From Polaromonas sp. AER18D-145 (GTDB taxonomy: Bacteria > Pseudomonadota > Gammaproteobacteria > Burkholderiales > Burkholderiaceae_C), in contig NZ_NBZV01000012.1 of the NCBI RefSeq assembly GCF_002379095.1, positions 33,786-97,785 on the forward strand: a DNA stretch of 64,000 bases. The letters run 5' to 3'. The notes beneath the pieces were generated by a model. It made no database searches and was not told the DNA's origin. It saw only the letters and a program-made list of their open reading frames with translations. Position numbers and translations under genes: made by a program. Of this stretch, positions 9,147-17,827 are shown one piece after another (within the stretch, counting starts at the first letter, position 1; every line of letters starts with the position of its first letter).

Positions 9147-9688
9147 TCCGCATCCTGTCCTTTCTGGTGGATAGCCTGTTCTTCGTGCTGATAGGCGCGG
9201 CGCTGATGCGTGCCTGGATGAACCGCCTGCGCATCAACATGAGCGCGCAGCCCGGCTACTTTGTGATGGCCGTGACGGACTGGCTGGTCAAGCCCTTGCG
9301 GCGCGTGTTGCCCAAGGCGCTGGCGCAGTCGCGCGTGGACTGGGCCAGTGTGCTGGCCGCCTTCCTGCTGGCGCTGGTGTACGCGCTGGTGTGGGCGGCC
9401 CTGTTCGGAGCCTTGCTGAACCTGACTTTGGCCATGCTGCCGGCTTTGCTGTTGATGGGCCTGAAGATGCTGCTGCGTGTCGCGCTGCAACTGGCCTTCA
9501 TGGTGGTGCTGGTTTACGCCATCATTTCCTGGCTGCAGCCCGGCTCGCCCATGTATGGCCTGCTGGGCCGGCTGGCCGAGCCGTTGCTGGCGCCGCTGCG
9601 GCGCATCATCCCGGCGATCGGCGGGGTGGACCTGTCAGCGCTGGTGCTGCTGCTCTTGCTGCAGATCGGCCTGATGATCCTGGGCTAG
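9140..9688 (+). CDS. YggT-family integral membrane protein
   Basis: 182 residues, strongly hydrophobic, with an N-terminal membrane helix and two YggT-type repeats. The typical Pro-Leu-Arg motifs occur twice: VKPLRRVLP in the first half and LAPLRRIIPAIGG in the second. About four to five membrane spans. The family is implicated in osmotic or envelope functions, but its molecular role is not established. It lies 51 nt after rnr. The last 54 nt overlap, on the opposite strand, the 3' end of nnrD. Confidence 0.85.
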   Translation: MLIRILSFLVDSLFFVLIGAALMRAWMNRLRINMSAQPGYFVMAVTDWLVKPLRRVLPKALAQSRVDWASVLAAFLLALVYALVWAALFGALLNLTLAMLPALLLMGLKMLLRVALQLAFMVVLVYAIISWLQPGSPMYGLLGRLAEPLLAPLRRIIPAIGGVDLSALVLLLLLQIGLMILG

Positions 9689-11206
9689 CAGGGAAGCGGT
9701 CAGTGTCTGCCCCGGGTGGACCGCCGGCCAGTCATCGGCCAGCTGGCCATGCTGGAAAACGGCGCTGCAGGCGGCGTCAAATGCAGTCTGTCCGTCGGCC
9801 AGCCGGGCACCCACCATGCCCGCCAGCACATCGCCGGTGCCGGCCGTGGCCAGGCGCGCGTTGCCGGTGGGGTTGATGGCGCTGACCTGGTCCGGGACGG
9901 CGATCACCGTGCCCGAGCCCTTGAGCACCACCACACAGCCGAATTGTTCAGCCAGCTGCCGCGCCGCCTGCAGGCGGTCAGCCTGCACCGCGGCTGCGCT
10001 GCTGCCGAGCAGGCGCGCGGCCTCCAGCGGATGCGGCGTCAGGACCGTGCGGTAGCCGCGGCCCTGGCGGGCCTGGAGCTGGGTCTGCAACTGGGTGTCG
10101 GCGGCGATGGCATTGAGCGCATCGGCGTCCAGCACGGCCGCCTGCGCGCCGGACAACACACGCGGCAGCACGCCGGCCACGGCGTCGCCGCCGCCGCAGC
10201 CACAGACCAGCACCTGGGCCTTGAGGTCCAGCGCCGCGGGACTGCGGAACATCAGCTCGGGCTGCTGCGGGTCCACGGTGAGGCCGGCGCCGCCCAGCAG
10301 GGCCACAAACACCCGGCCGGCGCCCGCATGCAGGGCTGCACGCCCGGCCAGCAGGGCGGCGCCGCTCATGTGGGTGGCGGCTTCCGGGCTGGACTGCCCG
10401 CCGAGGATGGCGACATCGCCAAAGCTGCCTTTGTGGCTGGCGTGCGCCGCCTGCGCCCGGTGGTGCGCCCCGGCACGGTCCCGGCCCAGCAGCCAGGCGT
10501 CGGGCGCCAGCACCGATGCAGGGGTGACGCCGAGGTCGTCCCACCAGACCTGCCCGGCCAAGTCGCGGCCGGCGGCCGTGAACAAGCCCGGTTTCAGCGT
10601 CAAAAGGCTCAAGGTAAATCGGGCACCAGCCCTTGACGGTAAAGCGCGGGTAGCTATCGATTCAGGAGCAATCAATGCACCGGTATCGGCGTTCAGCCCG
10701 CTCGGAATATCGATTGCCAGGACCGGCTGCGCGCTGGCCCGCAGCAGCGCCAGCCACTGGCCGAGCAGATCGGTCCGGCCCGAGGGCGCCGCAGGGCGGG
10801 GGGCGCCGCCTATGCCCAGCAGGGCGTCGATCGCGAAGTCAAAGCCGGCCGGGGGCGCGCTGGCAAAGGGCACGCCGGCCGCACGGGCGCGCACCAGCGA
10901 GGCCAGCGCATCGGCGGGCACCCGGGCCTCGTTTTGCGCGCCCAGCCAGGTCACCACCACGGTTTTGCCCCACTGGTGCAGGTGCATGGCCGCTTCCAGG
11001 CCGTCGCCGCCGTTGTTGCCCGGTCCGCAGGCGATCCAGATGCGCTGCGCGTGCGGCGCCAGCGCCAGGGCCAGGCGCGCGGTGGCCAGCCCTGCGCGCT
11101 GCATCAGGGTGTGGGGCGCCAGGTGGGCTGCCGCCTGCTGCTCCAGCAGGCGCGTGGCGGCCACCCCGTGGAGCGGCAGGCTGAGGGCAGGGGCGACGGC
11201 TTGCAT
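9635..11206 (-). CDS. nnr: Bifunctional NAD(P)H-hydrate epimerase / dehydratase
   Basis: Repairs hydrated NAD(P)H. The N-terminal YjeF_N epimerase half has GPGNNGGDGLEAA (about residue 60) and the ATP/ADP-dependent C-terminal dehydratase half has KGSFGDVAILGG, VVLKGSGTVI and the NPTGNARLATAGTGDVLAGM signature. 523 aa, normal for the fused form. The C-terminal 18 residues are encoded inside the oppositely oriented yggT gene, so the tail is probably dispensable. A palindromic repeat (10621-10669) sits in the middle and encodes the segment around APESIA. Dehydratase class is clear from the motifs. Confidence 0.92.
   Translation of the reverse strand: MQAVAPALSLPLHGVAATRLLEQQAAAHLAPHTLMQRAGLATARLALALAPHAQRIWIACGPGNNGGDGLEAAMHLHQWGKTVVVTWLGAQNEARVPADALASLVRARAAGVPFASAPPAGFDFAIDALLGIGGAPRPAAPSGRTDLLGQWLALLRASAQPVLAIDIPSGLNADTGALIAPESIATRALPSRAGARFTLSLLTLKPGLFTAAGRDLAGQVWWDDLGVTPASVLAPDAWLLGRDRAGAHHRAQAAHASHKGSFGDVAILGGQSSPEAATHMSGAALLAGRAALHAGAGRVFVALLGGAGLTVDPQQPELMFRSPAALDLKAQVLVCGCGGGDAVAGVLPRVLSGAQAAVLDADALNAIAADTQLQTQLQARQGRGYRTVLTPHPLEAARLLGSSAAAVQADRLQAARQLAEQFGCVVVLKGSGTVIAVPDQVSAINPTGNARLATAGTGDVLAGMVGARLADGQTAFDAACSAVFQHGQLADDWPAVHPGQTLTASLLAQDHQADLQQEQQHQR
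10621..10669 (+). repeat. Palindromic element copy 1, inside nnr
   Basis: GGGCACCAGCCC, then AAAGCGCGGGTA, then the terminal 17-mer GCTATCGATTCAGGAGC (10653-10669). Read on the gene's strand the 17-mer gives A-P-E-S-I-A. Confidence 0.7.
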
Positions 11207-11223
11207 GGGCCGATTGTGCAGCT

Positions 11224-12495
11224 TCAGACGGCCGGGGACTTGAGCCGGCTCAGGTCCAGCCCTTCCAGGTCAATCTCCGGCGCCTGGCCGGCGACCAGGT
11301 CGGCGACGGCCCGCGCGCTGCCGCAGCTCAGCGCCCAGCCGCTGGAACCGTGGCCCAGGTTGAGCCACAGGCCCGGCAGGCCGCTGGCGCCGAGGATGGG
11401 CGGACCGTCCGGCAGCATGGGCCGCACGCCTTTCCATTCCTGCACATGGGTGGTGGTGTTGGAGGTGTGGGCGGCGCCCGGGAACCAGTCCTGCAGCACC
11501 TTGTACAGCGTCTGGAGGGCCGCGGCACTCTTTTTGTTGGGCCGGCCGCCGATTTCGGCGCTGCCGGCCACGCGCACGCGGTTGCCCAGGCGCGAGATCG
11601 CGACCTTGTACCGTTCGTCCATCAGGGCACTGCGCGGCGCGTTCAGTGGCTCGCGAAGCGGCGCGCTCAGGGAGTAGCCGTACACCGCTGCCAGTGGAAT
11701 CCGGATGCCCAGCGGCCGTAGCAGCGAGGCCGAGGCCAGACCGGCGCACAGCACCACCGCGTCAAAGTTGCGCGGCGTCGTTTTGTCTGCTATCAAAAAA
11801 GTAGCTGGCTGCGTACGGTCCATCTGGGCTACGGCCGTATTGAACTCAAAAGTCACACCCAGGCGTTGGGCCTCGGCCTTGAGCAGCAGGGCGAACTGGC
11901 GGCAGTTGGCCACTTCGTCGTCGGGCAGGTGAATCGCGCCCAGCAAGGGCGTGTCCGGGTTCAGCGCCGGCTCGATCCGGCGCGCCTCGTCGGAGCCGAT
12001 CTGCCGGAAGCTGACCCCGGCATCACGCAGCAACTGCAGGCCGGGTTCGACCATCTGGCCGTCCCGTTCCGCGCGCAGCAGCACCATGTAGCCGGGACTG
12101 TGGTCGTACTCGAACTGGCGTTCGGCGGTGATCTGGTGCAGGCGCGCCCGGCTGTAAAAGGCCAGGCGCTGCAGGCGGGCCCGGTTGGCCAGGTAGGTTT
12201 CCAGCCGGCAGGCGCGCCACCATTGCCACATCCAGGCCAGCTCACGGCCGGACAGCGGCAGGCTGAGCCTGACCGAGGCGTGGCGGCCCAGCAGGTGGCC
12301 CAGCACCTTGCCCGGCATGCCGGGCGCCGCCCAGGGTGTCACGTAGCCTGGTGCCACCACGCCGGCGTTGGCAAAACTGCTTTCTTCGGCGGCCGCGCCC
12401 CGGCGCTCGAAAACGGTGACCTCGTGGCCATCCTGAGCGAGCTCCCAGGCGGTGGTGATGCCGATGATGCCGGCGCCGATGACGGCGACCCTCAT
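11224..12495 (-). CDS. dadA: D-amino acid dehydrogenase, small subunit
   Basis: FAD-dependent oxidative deaminase of D-amino acids, feeding electrons to the respiratory chain at the inner face of the membrane. Starts MRVAVIGAGIIGITTAWELA, the GxGxxG FAD-binding motif at residues 7-12. The DAO-fold C-terminal part ends GLWLNLGHGSSGWALSCGSA. The frame is open to 12741, but the FAD motif must be N-terminal, so ATG 12495 is chosen (423 aa; E. coli DadA is 432). It lies 17 nt downstream of nnr on the same strand (nnr starts at 11206, dadA ends at 11224). A palindromic repeat copy is embedded at 11789-11842. Confidence 0.9.
   Translation of the reverse strand: MRVAVIGAGIIGITTAWELAQDGHEVTVFERRGAAAEESSFANAGVVAPGYVTPWAAPGMPGKVLGHLLGRHASVRLSLPLSGRELAWMWQWWRACRLETYLANRARLQRLAFYSRARLHQITAERQFEYDHSPGYMVLLRAERDGQMVEPGLQLLRDAGVSFRQIGSDEARRIEPALNPDTPLLGAIHLPDDEVANCRQFALLLKAEAQRLGVTFEFNTAVAQMDRTQPATFLIADKTTPRNFDAVVLCAGLASASLLRPLGIRIPLAAVYGYSLSAPLREPLNAPRSALMDERYKVAISRLGNRVRVAGSAEIGGRPNKKSAAALQTLYKVLQDWFPGAAHTSNTTTHVQEWKGVRPMLPDGPPILGASGLPGLWLNLGHGSSGWALSCGSARAVADLVAGQAPEIDLEGLDLSRLKSPAV
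11789..11842 (-). repeat. Palindromic element copy 2, inside dadA
   Basis: Terminal 17-mer GCTATCAAAAAAGTAGC (11789-11805), then on the plus strand CTGCGTACGGTCC and GGGCTACGGCC, which align with the intact intergenic copy at 61843-61897. The gene strand reads A-T-F-L-I-A. Confidence 0.75.
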
Positions 12496-12572
12496 GGGGC
12501 CGTCCCCGCAGGGTGGAGACAGGGGCTGGGGCAGAAAGTCGGTGGGTTCATGTTTCTGGGGCTCAATCGGAT

Positions 12573-12617
12573 GCAAGCCAGCGCGGGAAAAGCGCGTGCT
12601 GCTATTGTTTTTGAAGT
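12573..12617 (+). repeat. Palindromic element copy 3, intergenic and degenerate
   Basis: AAGCCAGCGC, then AAAAGCGCGTGCT, then GCTATTGTTTTTGAAGT (12601-12617). It matches the family layout with a damaged right arm. Confidence 0.5.
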
Positions 12618-12710
12618 GTCGACGGGACCGGAAACCCTGGCCGGTGCGCGGCCGGCTACAGGGGATGGGGCGTGGCAGGGCTCGGGCGGGGACGTTGGCA
12701 CAGGCAGGGA

Positions 12711-12719
12711 TGTTATACT
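12711..12719 (+). promoter_or_regulatory. Extended -10 promoter element of rpsB-tsf
   Basis: TGTTATACT matches the extended -10 consensus exactly in its TGn-TATAcT form and lies 138 nt before the rpsB start. A TTGGCA at 12695-12700 is only 13 nt upstream, too close for a standard -35. The long leader would suit S2 autoregulation known in other bacteria; that part is inference. Confidence 0.5.
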
Positions 12720-12856
12720 CAGCAGGCTGTACGAAAGGCAATTCCGCCGTCGTGCAGCAAATCGCAAATCAGCCATTCAAGGTGTTGCCCGGGAGCTTTT
12801 AACCATGCTTTCAGGTGATAAGCGCTGATTTTAGACACAACCTTTGGAGTATCTCT

Positions 12857-13609
12857 ATGTCAACAAGCATGCGTGAAATGCTGGAAGCCGGCGTCCATTT
12901 CGGTCATCAAACCCGCTTCTGGAACCCCAAGATGGCCCCGTACATCTTCGGCCACCGCAACCGTATCCACATCATCAACCTCGAAAAATCGCTGCCGATG
13001 TTCGAGGACGCGATGAAGTTCGCCAAGCAGCTGTCCGCCAACCGCGGCACCATCCTGATGGTCGGCACCAAGCGCCAGGCGCGCGAACTCGTTTCCGCCG
13101 AAGCCAAGCGCGCCGGCGTGCCTTTTGTCGACCAGCGCTGGCTGGGCGGCATGCTGACCAACTTCAAGACGGTCAAGACCTCGATCAAGCGCCTCAAGGA
13201 AATGAAGGCCCAGCAGGAAGTCGGTCTCGACACCCTGAGCAAGAAAGAGCAGCTCACGTTCAAGCGTGAAATGGAAAAGCTGGAAAAAGACATCGGCGGC
13301 ATCCAGGACATGAATGCCTTGCCCGACGCCATCTTCGTGATCGACGTGGGTTTCCACAAGATCGCCGTGCTCGAAGCCAAGAAGCTGGGTATTCCGCTGA
13401 TCGGCGTGGTCGATTCCAACCATTCCCCCATTGGCATTGACTACGTCATCCCGGGCAACGACGACTCGTCCAAGGCCGTGGCGCTGTATGCCCGCGGCAT
13501 CGCCGACGCGATCATCGAAGGCCGCGCCGCTGCCGGCAATGAAGTCGTCAAGATGGCTTCCGCCGAAAGCACCGACGAATTCGTCGAAGTGGAAAACGCC
13601 GCAGCCTGA
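12857..13609 (+). CDS. rpsB: 30S ribosomal protein S2
   Basis: Binds 16S rRNA in the small subunit together with S1. The N-terminal signature [20 protein letters not shown] and the second motif [25 protein letters not shown] are both present. 250 aa. The frame is open from 12815, but ATG 12857 has TTGGAG 7 nt upstream and begins at the normal S2 N-terminus. It is first in the rpsB-tsf-pyrH-frr order and is followed by a strong terminator, so tsf transcription is partly attenuated or separately started. Confidence 0.98.
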   Translation: MSTSMREMLEAGVHFGHQTRFWNPKMAPYIFGHRNRIHIINLEKSLPMFEDAMKFAKQLSANRGTILMVGTKRQARELVSAEAKRAGVPFVDQRWLGGMLTNFKTVKTSIKRLKEMKAQQEVGLDTLSKKEQLTFKREMEKLEKDIGGIQDMNALPDAIFVIDVGFHKIAVLEAKKLGIPLIGVVDSNHSPIGIDYVIPGNDDSSKAVALYARGIADAIIEGRAAAGNEVVKMASAESTDEFVEVENAAA

Positions 13610-13634
13610 TCGTCGCGGCCCTGCGCCTGACGCG

Positions 13635-13661
13635 AAAAAGGGGCTCGCGTAGCCCCTTTTT
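13635..13661 (+). terminator. Intrinsic terminator after rpsB
   Basis: AGGGGCT / AGCCCCT stem around CGCGT, flanked by an A-run and a T-run. A terminator between rpsB and tsf is common and usually leaky. Confidence 0.9.
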
Positions 13662-13724
13662 CACAGCCTTGTCCAAAGGCACCCCCCTTTATTTGAAGTC
13701 AACACGACATACGGAGAACTGAAG

Positions 13725-14639
13725 ATGGCAATCACAGCAAGCATGGTCGCAGAGTTGCGCGCAAAAACCGACGCACCGATGATGGAGTGCAAGAAGGCAC
13801 TGACCGAGGCCGAAGGCAATTTCGAAAAAGCCGAAGAGATCCTGCGCGTCAAGCTGGGTAACAAGGCTGGCAAGGCTGCCTCCCGCATCACCGCCGAGGG
13901 CGTGATCGCTTTCCACAGCGAAGGTGCCGTGGGCGCGCTGGTCGAGATCAACTGCGAAACCGACTTCGTCACCAAGAACGACAGCTTCCTGGCTTTCACC
14001 GACGCGGTGGTCAAGGGCATCGTCAAGAATAACCCGGTCGACGTGGCCGCGATCGGTGCCATGCCTTTGAGCCTGGACGGTTTCGGCCCGACGGTGGAAG
14101 ACGTGCGCAAGGGCCTGATCGGCAAGATCGGCGAAAACATGAGCGTGCGCCGCTTCAAGCGTTTTGAAGGCGGCAAGCTGGCCTCCTACCTGCACGGCAC
14201 GCGCATCGGCGTGGTCGTCGAGTACGAAGGCGACGAAGTGCCCGCCAAGGACGTCGCCATGCACGTGGCCGCGATGAAGCCGGTGTCGCTGTCGAGCGAC
14301 CAGGTGCCTGCCGAGCTGGTGGCCCGCGAGCGTTCGGTCGCTGCCGCCAAGGCTGCCGAGGATGCCGCGGTGGCCACCGCCGCCGGCAAGCCTGTGCAGT
14401 CCCCCGAAATTGTTGCCAAGCGTATCGACGGCGGCGTGCAGAAATACCTCAAGGAAGTGTCCCTGTTCAACCAGCCGTTCGTGAAAAACGACAAGCAGAC
14501 CGTTGAGCAGATGCTCAAGGAAAAAGGCACGACCGTGAAGGCTTTCACGCTGTATGTTGTCGGCGAAGGCATCGAGAAGAAGGTCGACGATTTTGCGGCT
14601 GAAGTGGCCGCCCAGGTGGCCGCCGCCAAAGCGGCCTGA
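13725..14639 (+). CDS. tsf: Elongation factor Ts
   Basis: Guanine-nucleotide exchange factor that recycles EF-Tu. The N-terminal UBA-like domain starts [20 protein letters not shown], with [12 protein letters not shown] following. The core carries the [13 protein letters not shown] signature (about residue 78). 304 aa, slightly longer than E. coli (283). ATG 13725 is preceded by ACGGAGAACTGAAG. It lies 62 nt before pyrH in the same orientation. Confidence 0.98.
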   Translation: MAITASMVAELRAKTDAPMMECKKALTEAEGNFEKAEEILRVKLGNKAGKAASRITAEGVIAFHSEGAVGALVEINCETDFVTKNDSFLAFTDAVVKGIVKNNPVDVAAIGAMPLSLDGFGPTVEDVRKGLIGKIGENMSVRRFKRFEGGKLASYLHGTRIGVVVEYEGDEVPAKDVAMHVAAMKPVSLSSDQVPAELVARERSVAAAKAAEDAAVATAAGKPVQSPEIVAKRIDGGVQKYLKEVSLFNQPFVKNDKQTVEQMLKEKGTTVKAFTLYVVGEGIEKKVDDFAAEVAAQVAAAKAA

Positions 14640-14701
14640 TTGCGCCTGCTGATCCGAAAGGCCGCTAAACTTACGCCCATAAAAACGACAGGAACTCCCC
14701 C

Positions 14702-15412
14702 ATGCCAGCCTACAAGCGAATCTTGTTGAAACTTTCAGGCGAAGCCTTGATGGGAGACGATGCCTTCGGCATCAACCGCGCGACGATTGTGCGCATGGTC
14801 GAGGAAATTGCGGACATCACCCGCATGGGCGTGGAAGTGGCTGTCGTGATCGGCGGCGGCAATATTTTCCGGGGCGTGGCCGGCGGCTCGGTCGGCATGG
14901 ACCGCGCGACGGCCGACTACATGGGCATGCTGGCCACCGTGATGAATGCCCTGGCACTGGGCGACACCATGGACAAGGCCGGCCTCACGCCGCGTGTCAT
15001 GTCGGCGATCGGCATCGAACGCATCGTGGAGCCGTATGTGCGCCCCAAGGCCCTGCAATACCTCGAAGAGGGCAAGGTCGTCATCTTTGCAGCGGGCACC
15101 GGCAATCCTTTCTTCACGACCGACACCGCGGCCGCCCTGCGCGGCGCGGAAATCGGGGCCGAGATCGTGCTCAAGGCCACCAAGGTTGACGGCGTGTACA
15201 GCGCGGACCCGAAGAAAGACCCTTCGGCCACGCGTTACACCAACATCACCTTCGATGAGGCCATGGGCAAAAACCTCGAAGTCATGGATGCCACCGCCTT
15301 TGCGCTGTGCCGCGACCAGAAACTGCCAATCAAAATTTTCAGCATCTTCAAGCACGGCGCGCTCAAGCGCGTGGTGCAGGGCGAAGACGAGGGAACGCTG
15401 GTCCACGTCTGA
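14702..15412 (+). CDS. pyrH: UMP kinase
   Basis: Phosphorylates UMP to UDP for pyrimidine nucleotide supply; amino-acid kinase fold, active as a hexamer. Visible motifs: [11 protein letters not shown] at the N-terminus, [10 protein letters not shown] (about 45-55), [20 protein letters not shown] and [15 protein letters not shown]. 236 aa, usual length. Normal position between tsf and frr, but here a 161-bp palindrome fills most of the gap to frr. Confidence 0.98.
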   Translation: MPAYKRILLKLSGEALMGDDAFGINRATIVRMVEEIADITRMGVEVAVVIGGGNIFRGVAGGSVGMDRATADYMGMLATVMNALALGDTMDKAGLTPRVMSAIGIERIVEPYVRPKALQYLEEGKVVIFAAGTGNPFFTTDTAAALRGAEIGAEIVLKATKVDGVYSADPKKDPSATRYTNITFDEAMGKNLEVMDATAFALCRDQKLPIKIFSIFKHGALKRVVQGEDEGTLVHV

Positions 15413-15441
15413 AGCCTGCCGGTGTGCATGCCATCCCTTTC

Positions 15442-15602
15442 GTACTCCAACCCGAAAATATCGAAACATGAAAGCGCGTCTTCGCACCCACGGCGGCGTT
15501 GCAACCCTTGCGAAGGCGGCCAGCCTTCGCTGCGGCTTGCGCCTTGCCCTGGGCGCGAATCCATCACTTTCATTTTGTTCCGCTACTTTCGGGTTGCAGT
15601 AC
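15442..15602. repeat. 161-bp nested imperfect palindrome between pyrH and frr
   Basis: The outer arms GTACTCCAACCCGAAA (15442-15457) and TTTCGGGTTGCAGTAC (15587-15602) pair in 15 of 16 positions. Inner arms ATGAAAG (15468-15474) and CTTTCAT (15567-15573) pair exactly. The centre is a perfect hairpin GCGAAGGC-GGCCA-GCCTTCGC (15510-15530). All share one symmetry centre near 15520-15522. It could be a MITE-like insertion or a structured frr leader. Confidence 0.75.
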
Positions 15603-15641
15603 TAGACTTTGCAGAACAAGAATCCTCCGGAGATTTCAATC

Positions 15642-16202
15642 ATGAGCATTCCCGATATCAAGAGCCAGGCCGAGCAGAAAATGCAGCAGTCGGTGGAGTC
15701 CTTCAAGCATGCCTTGACCAAGATCCGCACCGGCCGTGCCAACCCCGGACTGCTGGACACCGTGCATGTGGACTACTACGGCGCCATGGTGCCGATCAGC
15801 CAGGTTGCCAATGTGGCGCTGCTCGATGCGCGCACCATCAGCGTCGCGCCCTGGGAAAAAGGCATGGGCGCCAAGATTGAAAAAGCCATCCGCGACTCCG
15901 ACCTTGGACTCAACCCGGCGTCCCAGGGAGACCTGATTCGCGTGCCGATGCCGGCCATGACCGAAGAGCGGCGCAAGGAGCTGACCAAGGTGGTCCGTGG
16001 CGAAGGTGAGCACGCCAAGGTCGCCATCCGCAATCTGCGCCGTGATGCGAACGACGGCGTCAAGAAACTCGTCAAGGAAAAGCTGGCGTCGGAAGACGAC
16101 GAGCGCCGCGCCCACGACGAAGTGCAGAAGTTCACCGACCGTTTCATTGCCGAAGTCGACAAGCTGGTCGCAGGCAAGGAACAAGACATCATGGCGGTTT
16201 GA
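15642..16202 (+). CDS. frr: Ribosome recycling factor
   Basis: Splits post-termination ribosomes together with EF-G. 186 aa. Typical RRF features: [43 protein letters not shown] and the [16 protein letters not shown] helix. The frame is open from 15609, but ATG 15642 has GGAG a short distance upstream and starts at the conserved MSIPDIK N-terminus. Followed by uppS after 27 nt. Confidence 0.97.
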   Translation: MSIPDIKSQAEQKMQQSVESFKHALTKIRTGRANPGLLDTVHVDYYGAMVPISQVANVALLDARTISVAPWEKGMGAKIEKAIRDSDLGLNPASQGDLIRVPMPAMTEERRKELTKVVRGEGEHAKVAIRNLRRDANDGVKKLVKEKLASEDDERRAHDEVQKFTDRFIAEVDKLVAGKEQDIMAV

Positions 16203-16229
16203 TCCCGCTGCACCGGCCTGATCGCTGAC

Positions 16230-16979
16230 ATGGCCACTCCAAGCTCCACCGCCGTTCCACACCATGTCGCCATCGTGATGGACGGCAACGGCCGCTGGGC
16301 CACGCGGCGTTTCCTGCCGCGCATCGCCGGCCACAAGCAGGGGGTGGGCGCGCTGAACCGCTGCGTGCAGGCCTGCATGGCCCGCGGCATCGGCGTGTTG
16401 ACCGTGTTTGCCTTTTCTTCGGAGAACTGGAACCGGCCACCGGACGAAGTCTCCGGCCTCATGGAGTTGCTGGCGCTGTCGCTGGCCAGGGAAGTGCCCT
16501 CGCTCAAGGCCAATGGCGTGCAACTGCATTTTGTCGGCGACCGGCAGCGCCTGTCCGACAAGTTCAAGGCCGGGCTGAATCAGGCCGAGCAGGCCACCGC
16601 GGACAACCAGCGCCTGATCCTCAATGTGTGTTTCAACTACGGTGGTCGCTGGGACATCGCGCAGGCGGCACGCAAGCTGGCTGCCGCGGGCCAGGAGATC
16701 ACCGAAATGGCGCTGGACCGTGCGCTGGCGCTGGCCCATGTGCCCGACCCGGACCTCGTGATTCGTACCGGCGGCGAGCTGCGCATCAGCAATTTCCTGC
16801 TCTGGCAGGCGGCGTATTCCGAACTGCATTTTTCCGACAAGCTCTGGCCTGACTTCAACGAGGCGGCGCTCGACGACGCCATCGCGGTCTACCGCAGCCG
16901 CGAGCGGCGTTTTGGCCAGACCTCCGCGCAAGTCGTCTCGTCAAACTCCAACCCCAACCCCGACATGAAGGCTGCCTGA
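16230..16979 (+). CDS. uppS: Isoprenyl transferase (undecaprenyl diphosphate synthase)
   Basis: Cis-prenyltransferase that makes the C55 lipid carrier for peptidoglycan and O-antigen. Motifs: HVAIVMDGNGRWA with the catalytic Asp (about residue 17), GHKQGVGAL, FAFSSENWNRP and the C-terminal RTGGELRISNFLLWQ and YSELHFSDKLWPDF. 249 aa. Its TGA overlaps the cdsA ATG (TGATG), showing translational coupling within the lipid block. Confidence 0.97.
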   Translation: MATPSSTAVPHHVAIVMDGNGRWATRRFLPRIAGHKQGVGALNRCVQACMARGIGVLTVFAFSSENWNRPPDEVSGLMELLALSLAREVPSLKANGVQLHFVGDRQRLSDKFKAGLNQAEQATADNQRLILNVCFNYGGRWDIAQAARKLAAAGQEITEMALDRALALAHVPDPDLVIRTGGELRISNFLLWQAAYSELHFSDKLWPDFNEAALDDAIAVYRSRERRFGQTSAQVVSSNSNPNPDMKAA

Positions 16980-17815
16980 TGCTCAAGCAACGCGTGATCA
17001 CGGCGCTGGTGATGCTGGCCATCCTGCTGCCGGCGCTTTTTTACCGCACCCCGGTGCCGTTTGCCGTGGTCGCCCTAGTGCTGATCGCCGCGGGTGCCTG
17101 GGAGTGGGCCCGCCTGAACGGTTATGGCCAGCTCAGCGCGCTGATGGCCGGTTTTGCCTGCGTGGTGCTGTGCGGCATGTCCTGGGACCTGGGGCTGCTC
17201 GACCAACCGCTGCCCTTGCTGTGGCGACTGGCCGGCGCAGGCTGGGTGCTGGCGGGCGCCTGGCTGCTGCGTGGCGGCGTGGCCGGCTGGTCGCGCATTC
17301 CGCGCACCGTGCGCCTGGTGGTGGGTGTGCTGGCGCTCTGGCTGGCCTGGCTGGCCGTGGCGCAGGCACGTTTCATCGGCATCGAGTTTCTGCTGTCGGT
17401 GCTCTTGCTGGTCTGGGTCGCCGACATTGGCGCCTATTTCGCCGGCAAGGCGCTGGGTGGGCGCTTCAGCAAGGGCAAGCTGGCCCCGTCGATCAGCCCC
17501 GGCAAAAGCTGGGAGGGTGTCTGGGGCGGCATGGCGGGGGTGCTGGTGCTGTGTATCGCCTGGCTGCTGCTCGATGCCACCGGTGAGAGTCTGTATGCGC
17601 GCCTGGCGGCGCAGCACGGCTTCGCCGTGACGTTGCTGGCCATGGTGTTCCTGGCGGCCCTCAGCGTGGTGGGCGACCTGGTCGAGTCCCTGATCAAGCG
17701 CAGCGCCGGCGCCAAGGATTCCAGTGGCCTGCTGCCGGGCCACGGCGGCGTGCTGGACCGGGTCGATGCGCTGTTGCCGGTGCTGCCGCTGGCCATGATG
17801 CTGATCACCGTCTAG
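16979..17815 (+). CDS. cdsA: Phosphatidate cytidylyltransferase
   Basis: Inner-membrane enzyme that makes CDP-diacylglycerol from phosphatidate and CTP, the precursor of phosphatidylethanolamine (see psd at 60956) and anionic lipids. Many membrane spans and the family signature SLIKRSAGAKDSSGLLPGHG followed by GVLDRVD near the C-terminus. 278 aa. Start overlaps the uppS stop by 1 nt; dxr follows after 12 nt. Confidence 0.96.
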   Translation: MLKQRVITALVMLAILLPALFYRTPVPFAVVALVLIAAGAWEWARLNGYGQLSALMAGFACVVLCGMSWDLGLLDQPLPLLWRLAGAGWVLAGAWLLRGGVAGWSRIPRTVRLVVGVLALWLAWLAVAQARFIGIEFLLSVLLLVWVADIGAYFAGKALGGRFSKGKLAPSISPGKSWEGVWGGMAGVLVLCIAWLLLDATGESLYARLAAQHGFAVTLLAMVFLAALSVVGDLVESLIKRSAGAKDSSGLLPGHGGVLDRVDALLPVLPLAMMLITV

Positions 17816-17827
17816 CCATCCCATCCC

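Larger units (their letters stand above)
12496..12856. other. Intergenic region between dadA and rpsB
   Basis: 361 nt between divergent genes. It holds a decayed palindromic-element copy (12573-12617), an extended -10 promoter at 12711-12719 and a roughly 130-nt rpsB leader. No convincing gene is visible. Confidence 0.7.

Noticed and set aside
12695..12719. TTGGCA as -35 for rpsB
   Set aside because: Only 13 nt separate it from the -10; the extended -10 explains the promoter better.
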